NCBI RefSeq assembly: GCF_000300335.1
Contig: NZ_AMRM01000007.1
Span: forward strand, 1 to 64,000
Origin: Nitratireductor pacificus pht-3B
GTDB taxonomy: Bacteria; Pseudomonadota; Alphaproteobacteria; Rhizobiales; Rhizobiaceae
Direction of reading: 5' to 3'
DNA length: 64,000 bases
The notes under the pieces were generated by a model. That model searched no databases. It was not told the DNA's origin and worked only from the letters and a program-made list of their open reading frames with translations. Positions 54,695 through 62,500 of this stretch are shown in pieces; positions within the stretch are counted from its first letter, which is position 1; each line of letters opens with the position of its first letter. A program made the translations under genes and the position numbers.

Positions 54695-55984
54695 TCAACC
54701 GGATCGCGCTCGGATATTTAGCCGGCGCATAAGACTGTCGAAATCGGGGACGAACCAGACGTGTTCGCCGCGATTTGCTTCATGGATGAAATCCCGCAAT
54801 GCCGCGCTCTCGGCAACCTCCACCGAAACGTCGCCGACGATGGCGAGGCGTGCGCCCAGATTCGAGAACTTCTGAAGGATGGTTCCGGCTTTCCGGGTGC
54901 TGAGGGGGAAGAAGTCGCCCGGCAATCGCCCGGTCGGCAGGGCGATGAACGTTATCCCCAGCGACCAGGCGGCATTGATGAGGTCGACCGCGTCGCGGTC
55001 ATCCCGAAGCTTCGGGCCGTTCGGCGAGACCTCGAAGATCCGGACTTCGCCGACCTCCCGAATGTGAGCCGGTGCTTCGCTCGACCAGTCGTTTCCGAAT
55101 GTCCATTCGAACGCGGCCGCCTGTGCGACGCGCGCGTCATGGGCGGCGTCCTCCCCGACGCGAAAGCAGACGAAACCATCAACGCGTGCCTGATCGCCGG
55201 CAGCGTCCGCCAGCGCCTCAGCGACCGTGACACCGGGATCGAACAGGAAGGGTTGGTGCAGAAGCACCGTCATTCCATAGAACCTGTCGAGACGGCTCTG
55301 GATGACACGGTGGCTCTCGTTTGCGTCGCCGGAGCCGTCGCCGCTTCCGGTGTGCTTCAATTCCCTGACCGACGCGGGCACGTCATCCGGAGACGTCCAC
55401 AACGGGGCCGCGCCGACCACATGCATTGCCAGTCTTCGGGCGATCTCGACCGATGCTCCTCCGCCGGAGACCGAGACAAGGGCAGCCATGCGACCGACAT
55501 CGGGCGTCGGGCCGTTGTGCGCATAGGCGCCAAGGCAGCCTTCCGGTGTGTCGATCCCGGCTGTCCGATGCAGAGTGACGGCTTCCCCGAACCGTGCCGA
55601 CAGATGGTGGAGATAGCCTGCAACCGTGTCACGCCCGTCCGGCGACGGCGCGTCCAGCGTGCGCGCGAGATCGCCGCCGGCCTCGAGGGCGATGCGCGCC
55701 AGATCCCCCGCTGCCGTCTGGAACTGCGCGTTGCGGCTGACGAAGTCCGTTTCGGCGCGCAACTCGATCAGCGCGCCGCGCCGCTCCCGCACGACGCAGG
55801 CGACGACGCCCTCGGGCGTTGGCCGGCGATGGACCCGCGTGGCCGCACGCATCGTCGCGCGCAGGCTTTCGGCTGCGCGGTCGAGGTTCCCTTCGGCCGC
55901 AATCAGAGCGCGCTTGCAATCCATCACCCCGGCTGCCGTGCGCTCGCGCAGGGCCTTGATGAGCTGGATGTCCGGTTTCGGCAT
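54695..55984 (-). CDS. EF-Ts-like protein fused to DUF4180
   Basis: Residues 1-285 follow the whole elongation factor Ts fold: UBA-like N-terminus IKALRERTAAGVMDCKRALI, the EF-Tu-contact motif ETDFVSRN (residues 78-85), SVSGGGASVEIARRLAMHVVGA and LLHQPFLFDPGVTVAEALAD. Residues 312-423 match DUF4180 (ILQKFSNLGARLAIVGDVS, LRDFIHEANRGEHVWFVPD). True EF-Ts is only about 300 residues and has no such domain, so this is a fused paralogue, not the housekeeping tsf. ATG 55984 has GGAG 7 nt upstream. It is downstream of the ECF41 sigma gene, same strand, after a RIME1-like element. Function unknown. Confidence 0.88.
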   Translation of the reverse strand: MPKPDIQLIKALRERTAAGVMDCKRALIAAEGNLDRAAESLRATMRAATRVHRRPTPEGVVACVVRERRGALIELRAETDFVSRNAQFQTAAGDLARIALEAGGDLARTLDAPSPDGRDTVAGYLHHLSARFGEAVTLHRTAGIDTPEGCLGAYAHNGPTPDVGRMAALVSVSGGGASVEIARRLAMHVVGAAPLWTSPDDVPASVRELKHTGSGDGSGDANESHRVIQSRLDRFYGMTVLLHQPFLFDPGVTVAEALADAAGDQARVDGFVCFRVGEDAAHDARVAQAAAFEWTFGNDWSSEAPAHIREVGEVRIFEVSPNGPKLRDDRDAVDLINAAWSLGITFIALPTGRLPGDFFPLSTRKAGTILQKFSNLGARLAIVGDVSVEVAESAALRDFIHEANRGEHVWFVPDFDSLMRRLNIRARSG

Positions 55985-56017
55985 TGCAGTGCTCCGCTGT
56001 CATGCAGCCTTTTCACG

Positions 56018-56121
56018 AGATCGCCCTGCGTCCATTCGGACGCACAAGGGACGATCCAGGTCATTCATCGCGCATCGAAACAGGCCGGAAACCGGATTCC
56101 ACCTTTCGGTCCGATGCTCTG
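56018..56121. repeat. RIME1-like element, copy 1 (ends inside the sigma gene)
   Basis: About 104 bp similar to 62183-62291: GATCGCCCTGCGTCCATTCG (hairpin GCGTCCATTCGGACGC) followed by an imperfect GCATCGAAACAGGCCGG/CTTTCGGTCCGATGC dyad. The pattern (GCGTCC-N-GGACGC, then a GCATCGG... palindrome) resembles rhizobial RIME1 elements. Its right half (56061-56121) encodes the last 19 residues of the sigma factor. Confidence 0.75.
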
Positions 56122-56975
56122 AGATGATGCAGTTTCTCCGGATTGCGTGTCACATAGACTGCTGCGATCCTCCCCTTATCCACCAGAAAGGCGGAGGTTT
56201 GTGCGATGCCCCCGGCCTCGATCGTGACGAAGCCGGGCAGGCCGTCGATGGCGGCATAGCGGACGAAGCGCGAGGGCGATCGCGCAAAGTAGCGGGCCAG
56301 CCCCCGGAACAGTTTCAGGGCGGCGTCGATCCCGGTCGATGGTGATGTGGGCGCGGCAACCCGGCCGCCGCCATCCGTGTAGATCACGACATCCTTCGTG
56401 AGCAGCCCGCGCAGGGCCTGCATGTCGCCGGTCCGTGAGGCCGTGTAGAAAGCGGCGGCAAGCGCCAGCCCTTCCTCCTTCGTGGCGTTGAAGCGGGGGC
56501 GGGCCTGATGGATGTGGAGCCGCGCCCTGCTGGCGAGCTTGCGGCATGCGGCGGCGTCACGGCCGAGCGTTCCGGAAATCTCCTCGAAGCCGACCCCGAA
56601 CACATCATGCAGCAGGAAGGCCGCCCGCTCGAGCGGGGACAGCCTTTCGAGCGCCATCATCAGCGGCAGCGTGATGTCCTCCAAGACATCCTCTTCGTCT
56701 TCCGGGTCGAAGAATGGCTCGGGCAACCAGGGGCCGATATAGGTCTCGCGCCGGCGGCGGGCGGATTTCAGCTCGTTGACGCAGAGCCGGGTGACGATCG
56801 TCTGCAGAAAGGCCGCCGGCTCGCGGACATTGCGGCGATCATGGTTCAGCCAGCGCAGCCAGGCATCCTGGACGATGTCTTCCGCGTCGGCGACCGAACC
56901 CAGCATGCGGTAGGCGAGCCGGGTCAGCCTTGGCCGAAGACCGGAGAAGATCGCCTCGGTGTCGGTCGCCTGCAT
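56061..56975 (-). CDS. ECF41-type sigma-70 factor with SnoaL-like C-terminal domain
   Basis: A 304-residue sigma factor with an N-terminal region 2 (LTRLAYRMLGSVADAEDIVQDAW) and region 4 (LERLSPLERAAFLLHDVFG, EEISGTLGRDAAACRKL), and a C-terminal SnoaL-like domain that in ECF41 acts as a built-in regulator. All three ECF41 signatures are present: WLPEP (83-87), DGGGR (201-205) and NPEKL (278-282). The last 19 residues lie in the RIME1-like element. ATG 56975 is 6 bp after the flavodoxin stop, so the pair is co-transcribed. Confidence 0.92.
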   Translation of the reverse strand: MQATDTEAIFSGLRPRLTRLAYRMLGSVADAEDIVQDAWLRWLNHDRRNVREPAAFLQTIVTRLCVNELKSARRRRETYIGPWLPEPFFDPEDEEDVLEDITLPLMMALERLSPLERAAFLLHDVFGVGFEEISGTLGRDAAACRKLASRARLHIHQARPRFNATKEEGLALAAAFYTASRTGDMQALRGLLTKDVVIYTDGGGRVAAPTSPSTGIDAALKLFRGLARYFARSPSRFVRYAAIDGLPGFVTIEAGGIAQTSAFLVDKGRIAAVYVTRNPEKLHHLRASDRKVESGFRPVSMRDE

Positions 56976-56981
56976 CGCCGC

Positions 56982-57647
56982 CTATCCTGCCAGTGCGGCC
57001 ATCGCGGGTTCGCGCCCGAGCGTGAACTGCAGGGCGACGGTCGCCACGCGCCGGCCCAGGTGCCGCGCGGTTGCGAGGTCCGCCTCGGGCGGTGCCAGGT
57101 CCGGCCCCTGGTCGACATTCGACTGCGCCGCTGCGCCGAGCCAGAATCCGAGCCTGTTCAGATCTTCCTCCGAACCCGTCGAGGAACAGTTTGCCGGCGG
57201 CAGGTCGAGGCTCACCCAGTGCATGCCGTGCTGCGCCGCGAACAGCGCCATCTGCAGGAGCGTCGACAGCTTGTCGCCCGACCGAGAGCCGGAATTGGTG
57301 AAGCCCGCTGCGATCTTGTCCTTCCACAGATAGCCTCTGGCCATGATGGCACTGGAGCTGGCCTCCTGGAACGCCTTGAACGACGCCGAGCCGGCGCCGA
57401 CATAGGTGGGAGCGCCGAAGATGATCGCCTGAGCGGCGTTCAGCTCCTCCCAGCGCCTCTGCGCCTCATCGGTCGTCAGGAGCAGGGCCTCGGCGCCGCG
57501 CACCTGTTCGACGCCGGCCCGGACCGCCTCCGCCTGCCGGGCGGTATGGCCGTAGCCCGAATGATGGACGATGGCGATGCGGGCGGCGGGCGGCCTTGCC
57601 ATCGACCCGATGGAACTGGATTCGCCTGTTGTTTCCCTGCTGTACAT
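56982..57647 (-). CDS. Flavodoxin-like protein (NAD(P)H-quinone oxidoreductase, WrbA-like)
   Basis: A 221-residue protein with the FMN-binding fold: the P-loop-type IAIVHHSGYGHTARQAEAV at residues 29-47, IIFGAPTYVGAGSASFKAF and AAGFTNSGSRSGDKLSTL. WrbA-type proteins reduce quinones with NAD(P)H in the cytosol and counter oxidative stress. I chose ATG 57647 with GAAGGAG 6 nt upstream; the longer frame runs into the tetR gene. It is 6 bp upstream of the ECF41 sigma gene and 77 bp after tetR, on one strand. Confidence 0.88.
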   Translation of the reverse strand: MYSRETTGESSSIGSMARPPAARIAIVHHSGYGHTARQAEAVRAGVEQVRGAEALLLTTDEAQRRWEELNAAQAIIFGAPTYVGAGSASFKAFQEASSSAIMARGYLWKDKIAAGFTNSGSRSGDKLSTLLQMALFAAQHGMHWVSLDLPPANCSSTGSEEDLNRLGFWLGAAAQSNVDQGPDLAPPEADLATARHLGRRVATVALQFTLGREPAMAALAG

Positions 57648-57724
57648 TCTCGGCTCCTTCGCGAACGCTACGAAGGACATGACAGGAGTGCCCGGCGGAT
57701 TGTGACATGCGGCGGTCATGGGCT

Positions 57725-58369
57725 TCAGGCCTCCTCGCGCGGCCATTGTCCTGTGGAGGGGCCCGCTTGAGCGACGGCCGCGGGCCGGTTCCAGATGCCG
57801 GTCGCCGCGGCGTGGGCGGCGTCCAGAACCTCCTGCGCGATCCTGGTTTCCGGAATCGCCCGGGCGAGGATCATCCCGCCGACGCACAGCGCCGTCAGCG
57901 AGAGGGCCTGCGAGCGCCGCGCGGCCGGGTCGCCCTCGAGGTTCATCTCGAACAGCCAGACCATCGCCTCCACGAGGTGCCGGTAGCTGTCGCGGACGCG
58001 CGGGCCGGCATTGGCGACATCGGTCGCGTAGGCGATCAGCGGACACTGCCCGTCGCGGTCCGCCAGATGGCGGCGGGAGAGATAGGCGTCCACCATACGC
58101 TGCGCCATCACGAGCTGGCATGCGGTGGGGTCCACCTTCTCCTCGGCGCGCCATCGGGCGCCGCGGCCCTCGAGGAAGCCGATCATCGCGTCGGCGAAAA
58201 GCTCTTCCTTGCTGGAGAAATGCGCATAGAATCCGCCGCGTGTCAGATTGGCCTCGGCCATGACCTGATCGATGGTGACCCGATCGTAGCCGCGCCGGTT
58301 GAACAGCACGCGCGCCGCCTCGAGAATGCGCTCCCGTGTCTTCGCCTTGTGGTCCTTGGGGTATGGCAT
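57725..58369 (-). CDS. TetR/AcrR family transcriptional regulator
   Basis: A 214-residue TetR-type repressor with the N-terminal HTH at residues 10-57 (KTRERILEAARVLFNRRG, ANLTRGGFYAHFSSKEEL). ATG 58369 has GGAGCC just upstream. A perfect 13-bp inverted repeat lies 33-66 bp upstream, between this gene and the divergent YciI-like gene, and is probably its operator. It is the first gene of the tetR-flavodoxin-sigma-EF-Ts/DUF4180 run. Confidence 0.93.
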   Translation of the reverse strand: MPYPKDHKAKTRERILEAARVLFNRRGYDRVTIDQVMAEANLTRGGFYAHFSSKEELFADAMIGFLEGRGARWRAEEKVDPTACQLVMAQRMVDAYLSRRHLADRDGQCPLIAYATDVANAGPRVRDSYRHLVEAMVWLFEMNLEGDPAARRSQALSLTALCVGGMILARAIPETRIAQEVLDAAHAAATGIWNRPAAVAQAGPSTGQWPREEA

Positions 58370-58401
58370 GGTGGCTCCTCCCGGAGGCGGCACGATAGCA
58401 G

Positions 58402-58435
58402 ACGCCAGAATATGTTCTTGATCATATTCTGGCGT
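58402..58435. promoter_or_regulatory. Perfect 13-bp inverted repeat, probable TetR operator
   Basis: ACGCCAGAATATG (58402-58414) and CATATTCTGGCGT (58423-58435) are exact reverse complements around an 8-bp spacer. It sits in the 104-bp gap between tetR (start 58369) and the divergent YciI-like gene (start 58474), so repressor binding would block both promoters. Confidence 0.8.
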
Positions 58436-58473
58436 GACGCATTCTTTCCCCGTTGCAACCAAGGAGGATTGTC

Positions 58474-58779
58474 GTGCCCAGATTCATTCTCGCATTTCGC
58501 GGCGGCATGCCCAAGAGCCCTGAGGAAGGGCAGAAGATGATGACGGACTGGAATGGCTGGATGGAAGCTCTCGGCTCCAGCCTGGTCGACAAGGGCGCCG
58601 GCTTTGGCAAGTCGCGTTTTCTGTCCAGACCGGGCCGTGAGGAGAAGGCCGGCGATCCGTTGTCGGGATACTCCGTAGTCGAAGCTCCCGACATCGAGGC
58701 GGCGTTAAAGATCGCGGGCAGGAACCCGATCTTCGCTCTCGGCGGCACGATCGAGGTCGCCGAGTGCCTTCAGATGTAG
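58474..58779 (+). CDS. YciI/DGPF domain-containing protein
   Basis: A 101-residue protein starting (GTG) MPRFILAFRGGMPKSPEEGQ, with the ferredoxin-like alpha/beta YCII-type fold and GYSVVEAPDIEAALKIAGRNP. AAGGAGG lies 6 nt upstream of GTG 58474. Such YciI/DGPF proteins are often encoded next to ECF sigma factors. It is divergent from tetR across the 13-bp palindrome and is followed by a terminator-like hairpin shared with metE. Function unknown. Confidence 0.82.
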   Translation: MPRFILAFRGGMPKSPEEGQKMMTDWNGWMEALGSSLVDKGAGFGKSRFLSRPGREEKAGDPLSGYSVVEAPDIEAALKIAGRNPIFALGGTIEVAECLQM

Positions 58780-58802
58780 CAGGGATATCGCTTCCGCTGC
58801 GG

Positions 58803-58837
58803 CGCGAGGGGCAGGGCGGCTGATCCTGTCCCTCGCG
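58803..58837. terminator. Bidirectional terminator-like hairpin
   Basis: CGCGAGGGGCAGG (58803-58815) and CCTGTCCCTCGCG (58825-58837) form a 13-bp stem with one G-U pair. It sits between the convergent YciI-like gene and metE. The T-tract is weak (GTTTCGT on the plus strand), so termination may be partial. Confidence 0.55.
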
Positions 58838-58909
58838 TTTCGTGGGCCTGAGAAACGGCTTGCGACCGGTCCCGGCGTCGCTGTCGCTGGCCGGTTTCGG
58901 TCAGGCCGA

Positions 58910-61261
58910 TCAGTTCATCGCCAGGCGGAGTTGCCGCGCCGCGGCAACCATGTTGACAAGCGCGGGGCGCACCTCCTCCCATTTCCGGGTTTTCAGGCCG
59001 CAGTCGGGATTGACCCAGAGCTGTTCGTCGGCGATCCGCTCCCGTGCGAGAGTGAGCAGGTTCGCCATCTCCACGGCATCCGGCACGCGCGGCGAGTGGA
59101 TGTCGAAGACGCCGGGTCCGATCTCGTTCGGATACCTGAAGGTCCGGAAGGCGTCGAGAAGCTCCATCTTCGAGCGCGAGGTCTCGATCGAGATGACATC
59201 GGCATCCATTGCTGCGATCGCGTCGATGATGTCGTTGAACTCGGAATAGCACATGTGGGTGTGGATCTGCGTCCTGTCCGACACGCCCGACGAGGCAATC
59301 CGGAAGCTCTCGACCGCCCAGTCCAGATAGAGCTTCCAGTCGGCCTTGCGGAGCGGGAGACCCTCGCGCAGCGCCGCCTCGTCGATCTGGATCATCCAGG
59401 CGCCTGCCGCCTCGAGATCCTGCACCTCGTCACGGATCGCAAGAGCGATCTGCCGGCAGGCCAGGTTGCGGGGAACATCGTCGCGCACGAAGGACCAGTT
59501 GAGGATCGTGACCGGCCCGGTGAGCATGCCCTTCATGGGCTTCTCCGTGAGCGACTGGGCGTAACGCCACCACTCCACCGTCATCGGCCGCGGTCGCGAC
59601 ACGTCGCCGAACAGGATCGGTGGCCGAACATAGCGCGAGCCGTAGCTCTGCACCCAGGCGTGCTTGGTGAAGGCGAAGCCCGAGAGCTGTTCTCCAAAAT
59701 ACTGGACCATGTCGTTGCGTTCGAACTCGCCATGCACCAGGACGTCGAGGCCGATCTCCTCCTGCCATCGCACGGCCGTCTCCGTTTCCTTCCGGAGAAA
59801 GGTTTCGTAGTCGGCATCGTTGATGGCGCCCTTTGCATGGGCTGCCCGCGCCTTGCGCACGGTCTCGGTCTGCGGGAACGAGCCGATGGTCGTCGTCGGG
59901 AACGGCGGCAGGTTCGACGCAGCCCGCTGCTGACGTGCGCGCTCCGCGAACCGGGTGGCGCGTTTGGTCAGTTCAGGCGTGATCGAGGCGATGCGCGCGG
60001 CGACGGCGCGATCATGCACCTTCTCCGAGGCCTCGCGCCGGCTGGCGGCAACGGCGGAATCGGCAAGCTCCTGCATCACCGCCTCGCGGCCCTCGACCAG
60101 GGCCTTCCCCAGCACGGTGAGCTCGCCCATCTTCTGGACGGAGAAGGCGAGCCATTCCTTCAGGTCGGGATCGAGGCCCGTTTCCAGGTCGAGGTCGATC
60201 GGGACATGCAGAAGTGAACAGGAGGGGGCGATCTCGACGCGTTCCGGGCCGTGCCGGGCCACAACGGGCTCGAGGCGGTCGAGGAGGCTCGGCAGGTTGG
60301 CGCGCCAGACATTGCGGCCGTCGAGGACGCCGAGTGACAGAACGAGCCCCTGCGGCGCCTTTGCAAGCACGCCGTCAAGCTGTTCGGGCGCGCGCACCAG
60401 GTCCAGGTGCAGGCCGGCGACCGGCAGGCCGAGCGCCGCGTCGAGATTGTCGCCGAGCCCGCCGAAATAGGTTGTCAGCATGATTTTCAATCCCGGCAGC
60501 GCCTCGGCGAAGACGCGATAGGCCTGGCGAAGCGCCTCGTGCGCCGTCGCGTCGAGGTCGAGCACGAGGCAGGGTTCGTCGATCTGCACCCAGTCCGCGC
60601 CGTTCTCGGAAAGGCGCCGGAGCACCTCGACATACACCGGAAGCAGGTCGGCGATGAGCGACAGCGGGTCGAGCGCCGGGTCCGTGCTCTTGCCGAGCTT
60701 CAGATAGGAGACCGGCCCGAGCAGGACCGGGCGCGTCTCGTAGCCGAGGGCCTTGGCCTCGAGATACTCGTCCACCGGTTTGGTCGAAGCCAGCGTGAAC
60801 TTCTGCCCTTTCGTGAACTCGGGCACCATGTAGTGGTAATTGGTGTCGAACCACTTGGTCATTTCGAGAGCCGGAACGCCGCGGGCTTCGCCGTTGTCGC
60901 CGTGTCCACCGTGCGAGCATGCAGTGCCTTGGTCGCCGCCCTGGCTGCCGCGCGCCATCGCGAAATAGATGTCGAGTGGCACGGGGCCGCCCGTCCAGCC
61001 ATAGGCCTCGGGGATGGCACCCACCATCACGCTCGTGTCGAGCACATGGTCGTAGAGCGAGAAGTCGTTCGACGGGATGTTGGTCACGCCAAGCGCTTTC
61101 TGGCGCGCCCAATGTGCAACGCGCAGGCCGGCCGCTGCCTCAAGAAGGGCGGCGGCGTCGGATTTGCCGGACCAGTAGGATTCGAGGGCGAATTTTAGCT
61201 CGCGGCGCGGGCCCATCCGCGGCACGCCGAGAGTACTGACAGGAAGCGATAGTAGAGACAT
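58910..61261 (-). CDS. metE: MetE, cobalamin-independent methionine synthase
   Basis: MetE transfers the methyl group of 5-methyltetrahydropteroyltri-L-glutamate to homocysteine. The 783-residue protein has [20 protein letters not shown] at the N-terminus and [13 protein letters not shown] in the middle. The zinc ligands His669, Cys671 ([10 protein letters not shown]), Glu693 and Cys754 ([15 protein letters not shown]) are all present with the same spacing as E. coli His641/Cys643/Glu665/Cys726. I chose ATG 61261; the open frame to 61345 lies in the leader. It is under a cobalamin riboswitch, so it should be off when B12 is plentiful. Confidence 0.95.
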   Translation of the reverse strand: MSLLSLPVSTLGVPRMGPRRELKFALESYWSGKSDAAALLEAAAGLRVAHWARQKALGVTNIPSNDFSLYDHVLDTSVMVGAIPEAYGWTGGPVPLDIYFAMARGSQGGDQGTACSHGGHGDNGEARGVPALEMTKWFDTNYHYMVPEFTKGQKFTLASTKPVDEYLEAKALGYETRPVLLGPVSYLKLGKSTDPALDPLSLIADLLPVYVEVLRRLSENGADWVQIDEPCLVLDLDATAHEALRQAYRVFAEALPGLKIMLTTYFGGLGDNLDAALGLPVAGLHLDLVRAPEQLDGVLAKAPQGLVLSLGVLDGRNVWRANLPSLLDRLEPVVARHGPERVEIAPSCSLLHVPIDLDLETGLDPDLKEWLAFSVQKMGELTVLGKALVEGREAVMQELADSAVAASRREASEKVHDRAVAARIASITPELTKRATRFAERARQQRAASNLPPFPTTTIGSFPQTETVRKARAAHAKGAINDADYETFLRKETETAVRWQEEIGLDVLVHGEFERNDMVQYFGEQLSGFAFTKHAWVQSYGSRYVRPPILFGDVSRPRPMTVEWWRYAQSLTEKPMKGMLTGPVTILNWSFVRDDVPRNLACRQIALAIRDEVQDLEAAGAWMIQIDEAALREGLPLRKADWKLYLDWAVESFRIASSGVSDRTQIHTHMCYSEFNDIIDAIAAMDADVISIETSRSKMELLDAFRTFRYPNEIGPGVFDIHSPRVPDAVEMANLLTLARERIADEQLWVNPDCGLKTRKWEEVRPALVNMVAAARQLRLAMN

Positions 61262-61371
61262 CGGCTCAACCCCATGATGTTGGGGGCAAAGGCCGAGCGG
61301 ACGCGTGCATGCGCCGGCAGATGAGCCGGTGGAACGCGCGACCACCGGGACACCCCGCCCGAGGACGTTTC

Positions 61372-61562
61372 ATGCTGTCACGGCAGGTCTCCTGGCTCGC
61401 GGGTCACGGCCTTCATCCCGCCTTCCCGAAGCCGGATGGCTTCAGTGGCACAATCGGATGGAGGCTCGCCGCCTACAGTTGCGGGGGCAGCTCCGGCCTT
61501 GCCCTGGGGCGCACCGGATTCCCTCTTAGCTCTGGCCAGAAACTGGCGCAGAGAACCACGAC
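61372..61562 (-). ncRNA. Cobalamin riboswitch controlling metE
   Basis: On the minus strand the element contains GGGAATCCGGTGCG, the CCCCGCAACTGTAGGCGG core, GCCACTGAAGCC and the B12 box AGCCAGGAGACCTGCC. It ends about 110 nt before the metE ATG. The leader after it holds CCCC...GGGG stretches around 61266-61290 that could sequester the GGGG ribosome site. The gap 61262-61693 holds only this leader and its promoter. Confidence 0.95.
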
Positions 61563-61568
61563 GGCACA

Positions 61569-61596
61569 ATAATGACCAATATCGCGGCGATGTCAA
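61569..61596 (-). promoter_or_regulatory. metE promoter
   Basis: Minus strand reads TTGACA (61591-61596), a 16-nt spacer, then CATTAT (61569-61574), placing the start at about 61562, the 5' end of the riboswitch. Confidence 0.65.
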
Positions 61597-61693
61597 TATT
61601 TACATAAAGACATGTTTATATCTTTCTGTCATCCGGCCACGAATTTTGGGAGATGCCATCTGCGGCACGAAGGACGGAACGTTCTGTTACGCC

Positions 61694-62161
61694 TCAGCCA
61701 TCGCCCTTCTCCGAAGGCGGCAGGCGCTTCACGACGGTATCTTCCGGTTCCAGCAGCCGCCCGTCCTGCGAACGCAGTTCGAGTCGGCGAACCGGCAGGC
61801 CCGTTCCGCGGTCGAGCAGGGTCACATGGCTCTCGTCCGGCTGGAAGAAGTGATCTTCCCCCCACTGCCGCAGCGCCACCAGCAAGGGGAACAGCCCGCG
61901 GCCCTTACCGGTCAGCACATATTCCTGATAGGCGCTGCCGTCCGAGGCCGGAACCGTATCCAGAATCCCGTGGCTGACGAGATTCTTCAGCCGCGCCGAA
62001 AGGATGTTCTTGGCGAGGCCCAGGCTTTTCTGAAACTCGCCGAACCGGCGCAGCCCGTCGAACGCATCGCGGACGATCAGCAGGGACCACCAGTCCCCGA
62101 TCGCATCCAGAGGCCGCGCCACCGGGCAATCCGCGTCCCTGTGACTGGTTCGTTTGACCAT
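61694..62161 (-). CDS. HxlR family transcriptional regulator
   Basis: A 155-residue winged-helix protein with the HxlR features CPVARPLDAIGDWWSLLIVRD, FGEFQKSLGLAKNILSARL and YVLTGKGRGLFPLLVALRQWG. HxlR proteins sense electrophiles or redox state through Cys or quinone-type ligands; here Cys12 is present. It is divergent from the alpha/beta hydrolase across 339 bp that hold a RIME1-like element and a near-perfect 31-bp palindrome. Confidence 0.92.
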   Translation of the reverse strand: MVKRTSHRDADCPVARPLDAIGDWWSLLIVRDAFDGLRRFGEFQKSLGLAKNILSARLKNLVSHGILDTVPASDGSAYQEYVLTGKGRGLFPLLVALRQWGEDHFFQPDESHVTLLDRGTGLPVRRLELRSQDGRLLEPEDTVVKRLPPSEKGDG

Positions 62162-62182
62162 GTTCGTCCGCTCCCTGCCGGC

Positions 62183-62291
62183 TAGATCGCCTTGCGTCCT
62201 GTTGGACGCACGAAGGACGATCTAAATCATCGATGGAGCATCGGAACAGCCGAAAACCGGCCACCACTTTTCGGTCCGATGCTCCAGAGCG
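62183..62291. repeat. RIME1-like element, copy 2
   Basis: Close relative of 56018-56121: GATCGCCTTGCGTCC-TGTT-GGACGC hairpin and the imperfect dyad GCATCGGAACAGCCG/CTTTTCGGTCCGATGC. It lies wholly in the gap between hxlR and the hydrolase gene. The rest of the gap (62292-62500) holds the palindrome at 62346-62376 and then no further signal. Confidence 0.75.
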
Positions 62292-62345
62292 CCGATACGC
62301 TCGAATGTTCGCCATTTTAGGGACCAGCAATATTGGTTGCAACAT

Positions 62346-62376
62346 AAAACCTTATCTGATATCGAGATATGGTTTT
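62346..62376. promoter_or_regulatory. 31-bp palindrome, candidate HxlR operator
   Basis: AAAACCTTATCT and AGATATGGTTTT are reverse complements at 11 of 12 positions around a 7-bp centre. It is 125 bp upstream of the hydrolase ATG and 184 bp from the hxlR start. The AT-rich palindrome and its place between an HxlR gene and a divergent enzyme gene fit an HxlR operator. Confidence 0.65.
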
Positions 62377-62500
62377 AATATGAAACCACATGGCGCCACC
62401 GGCTGGACGGAACGAAGAGCCAGGCGGGCTTCGCCTGACACGCGCGGCTCGGGGTTGCGATCCCGGCGCACCCGCGCACCGGTTCCATGCAGAGGAGACA

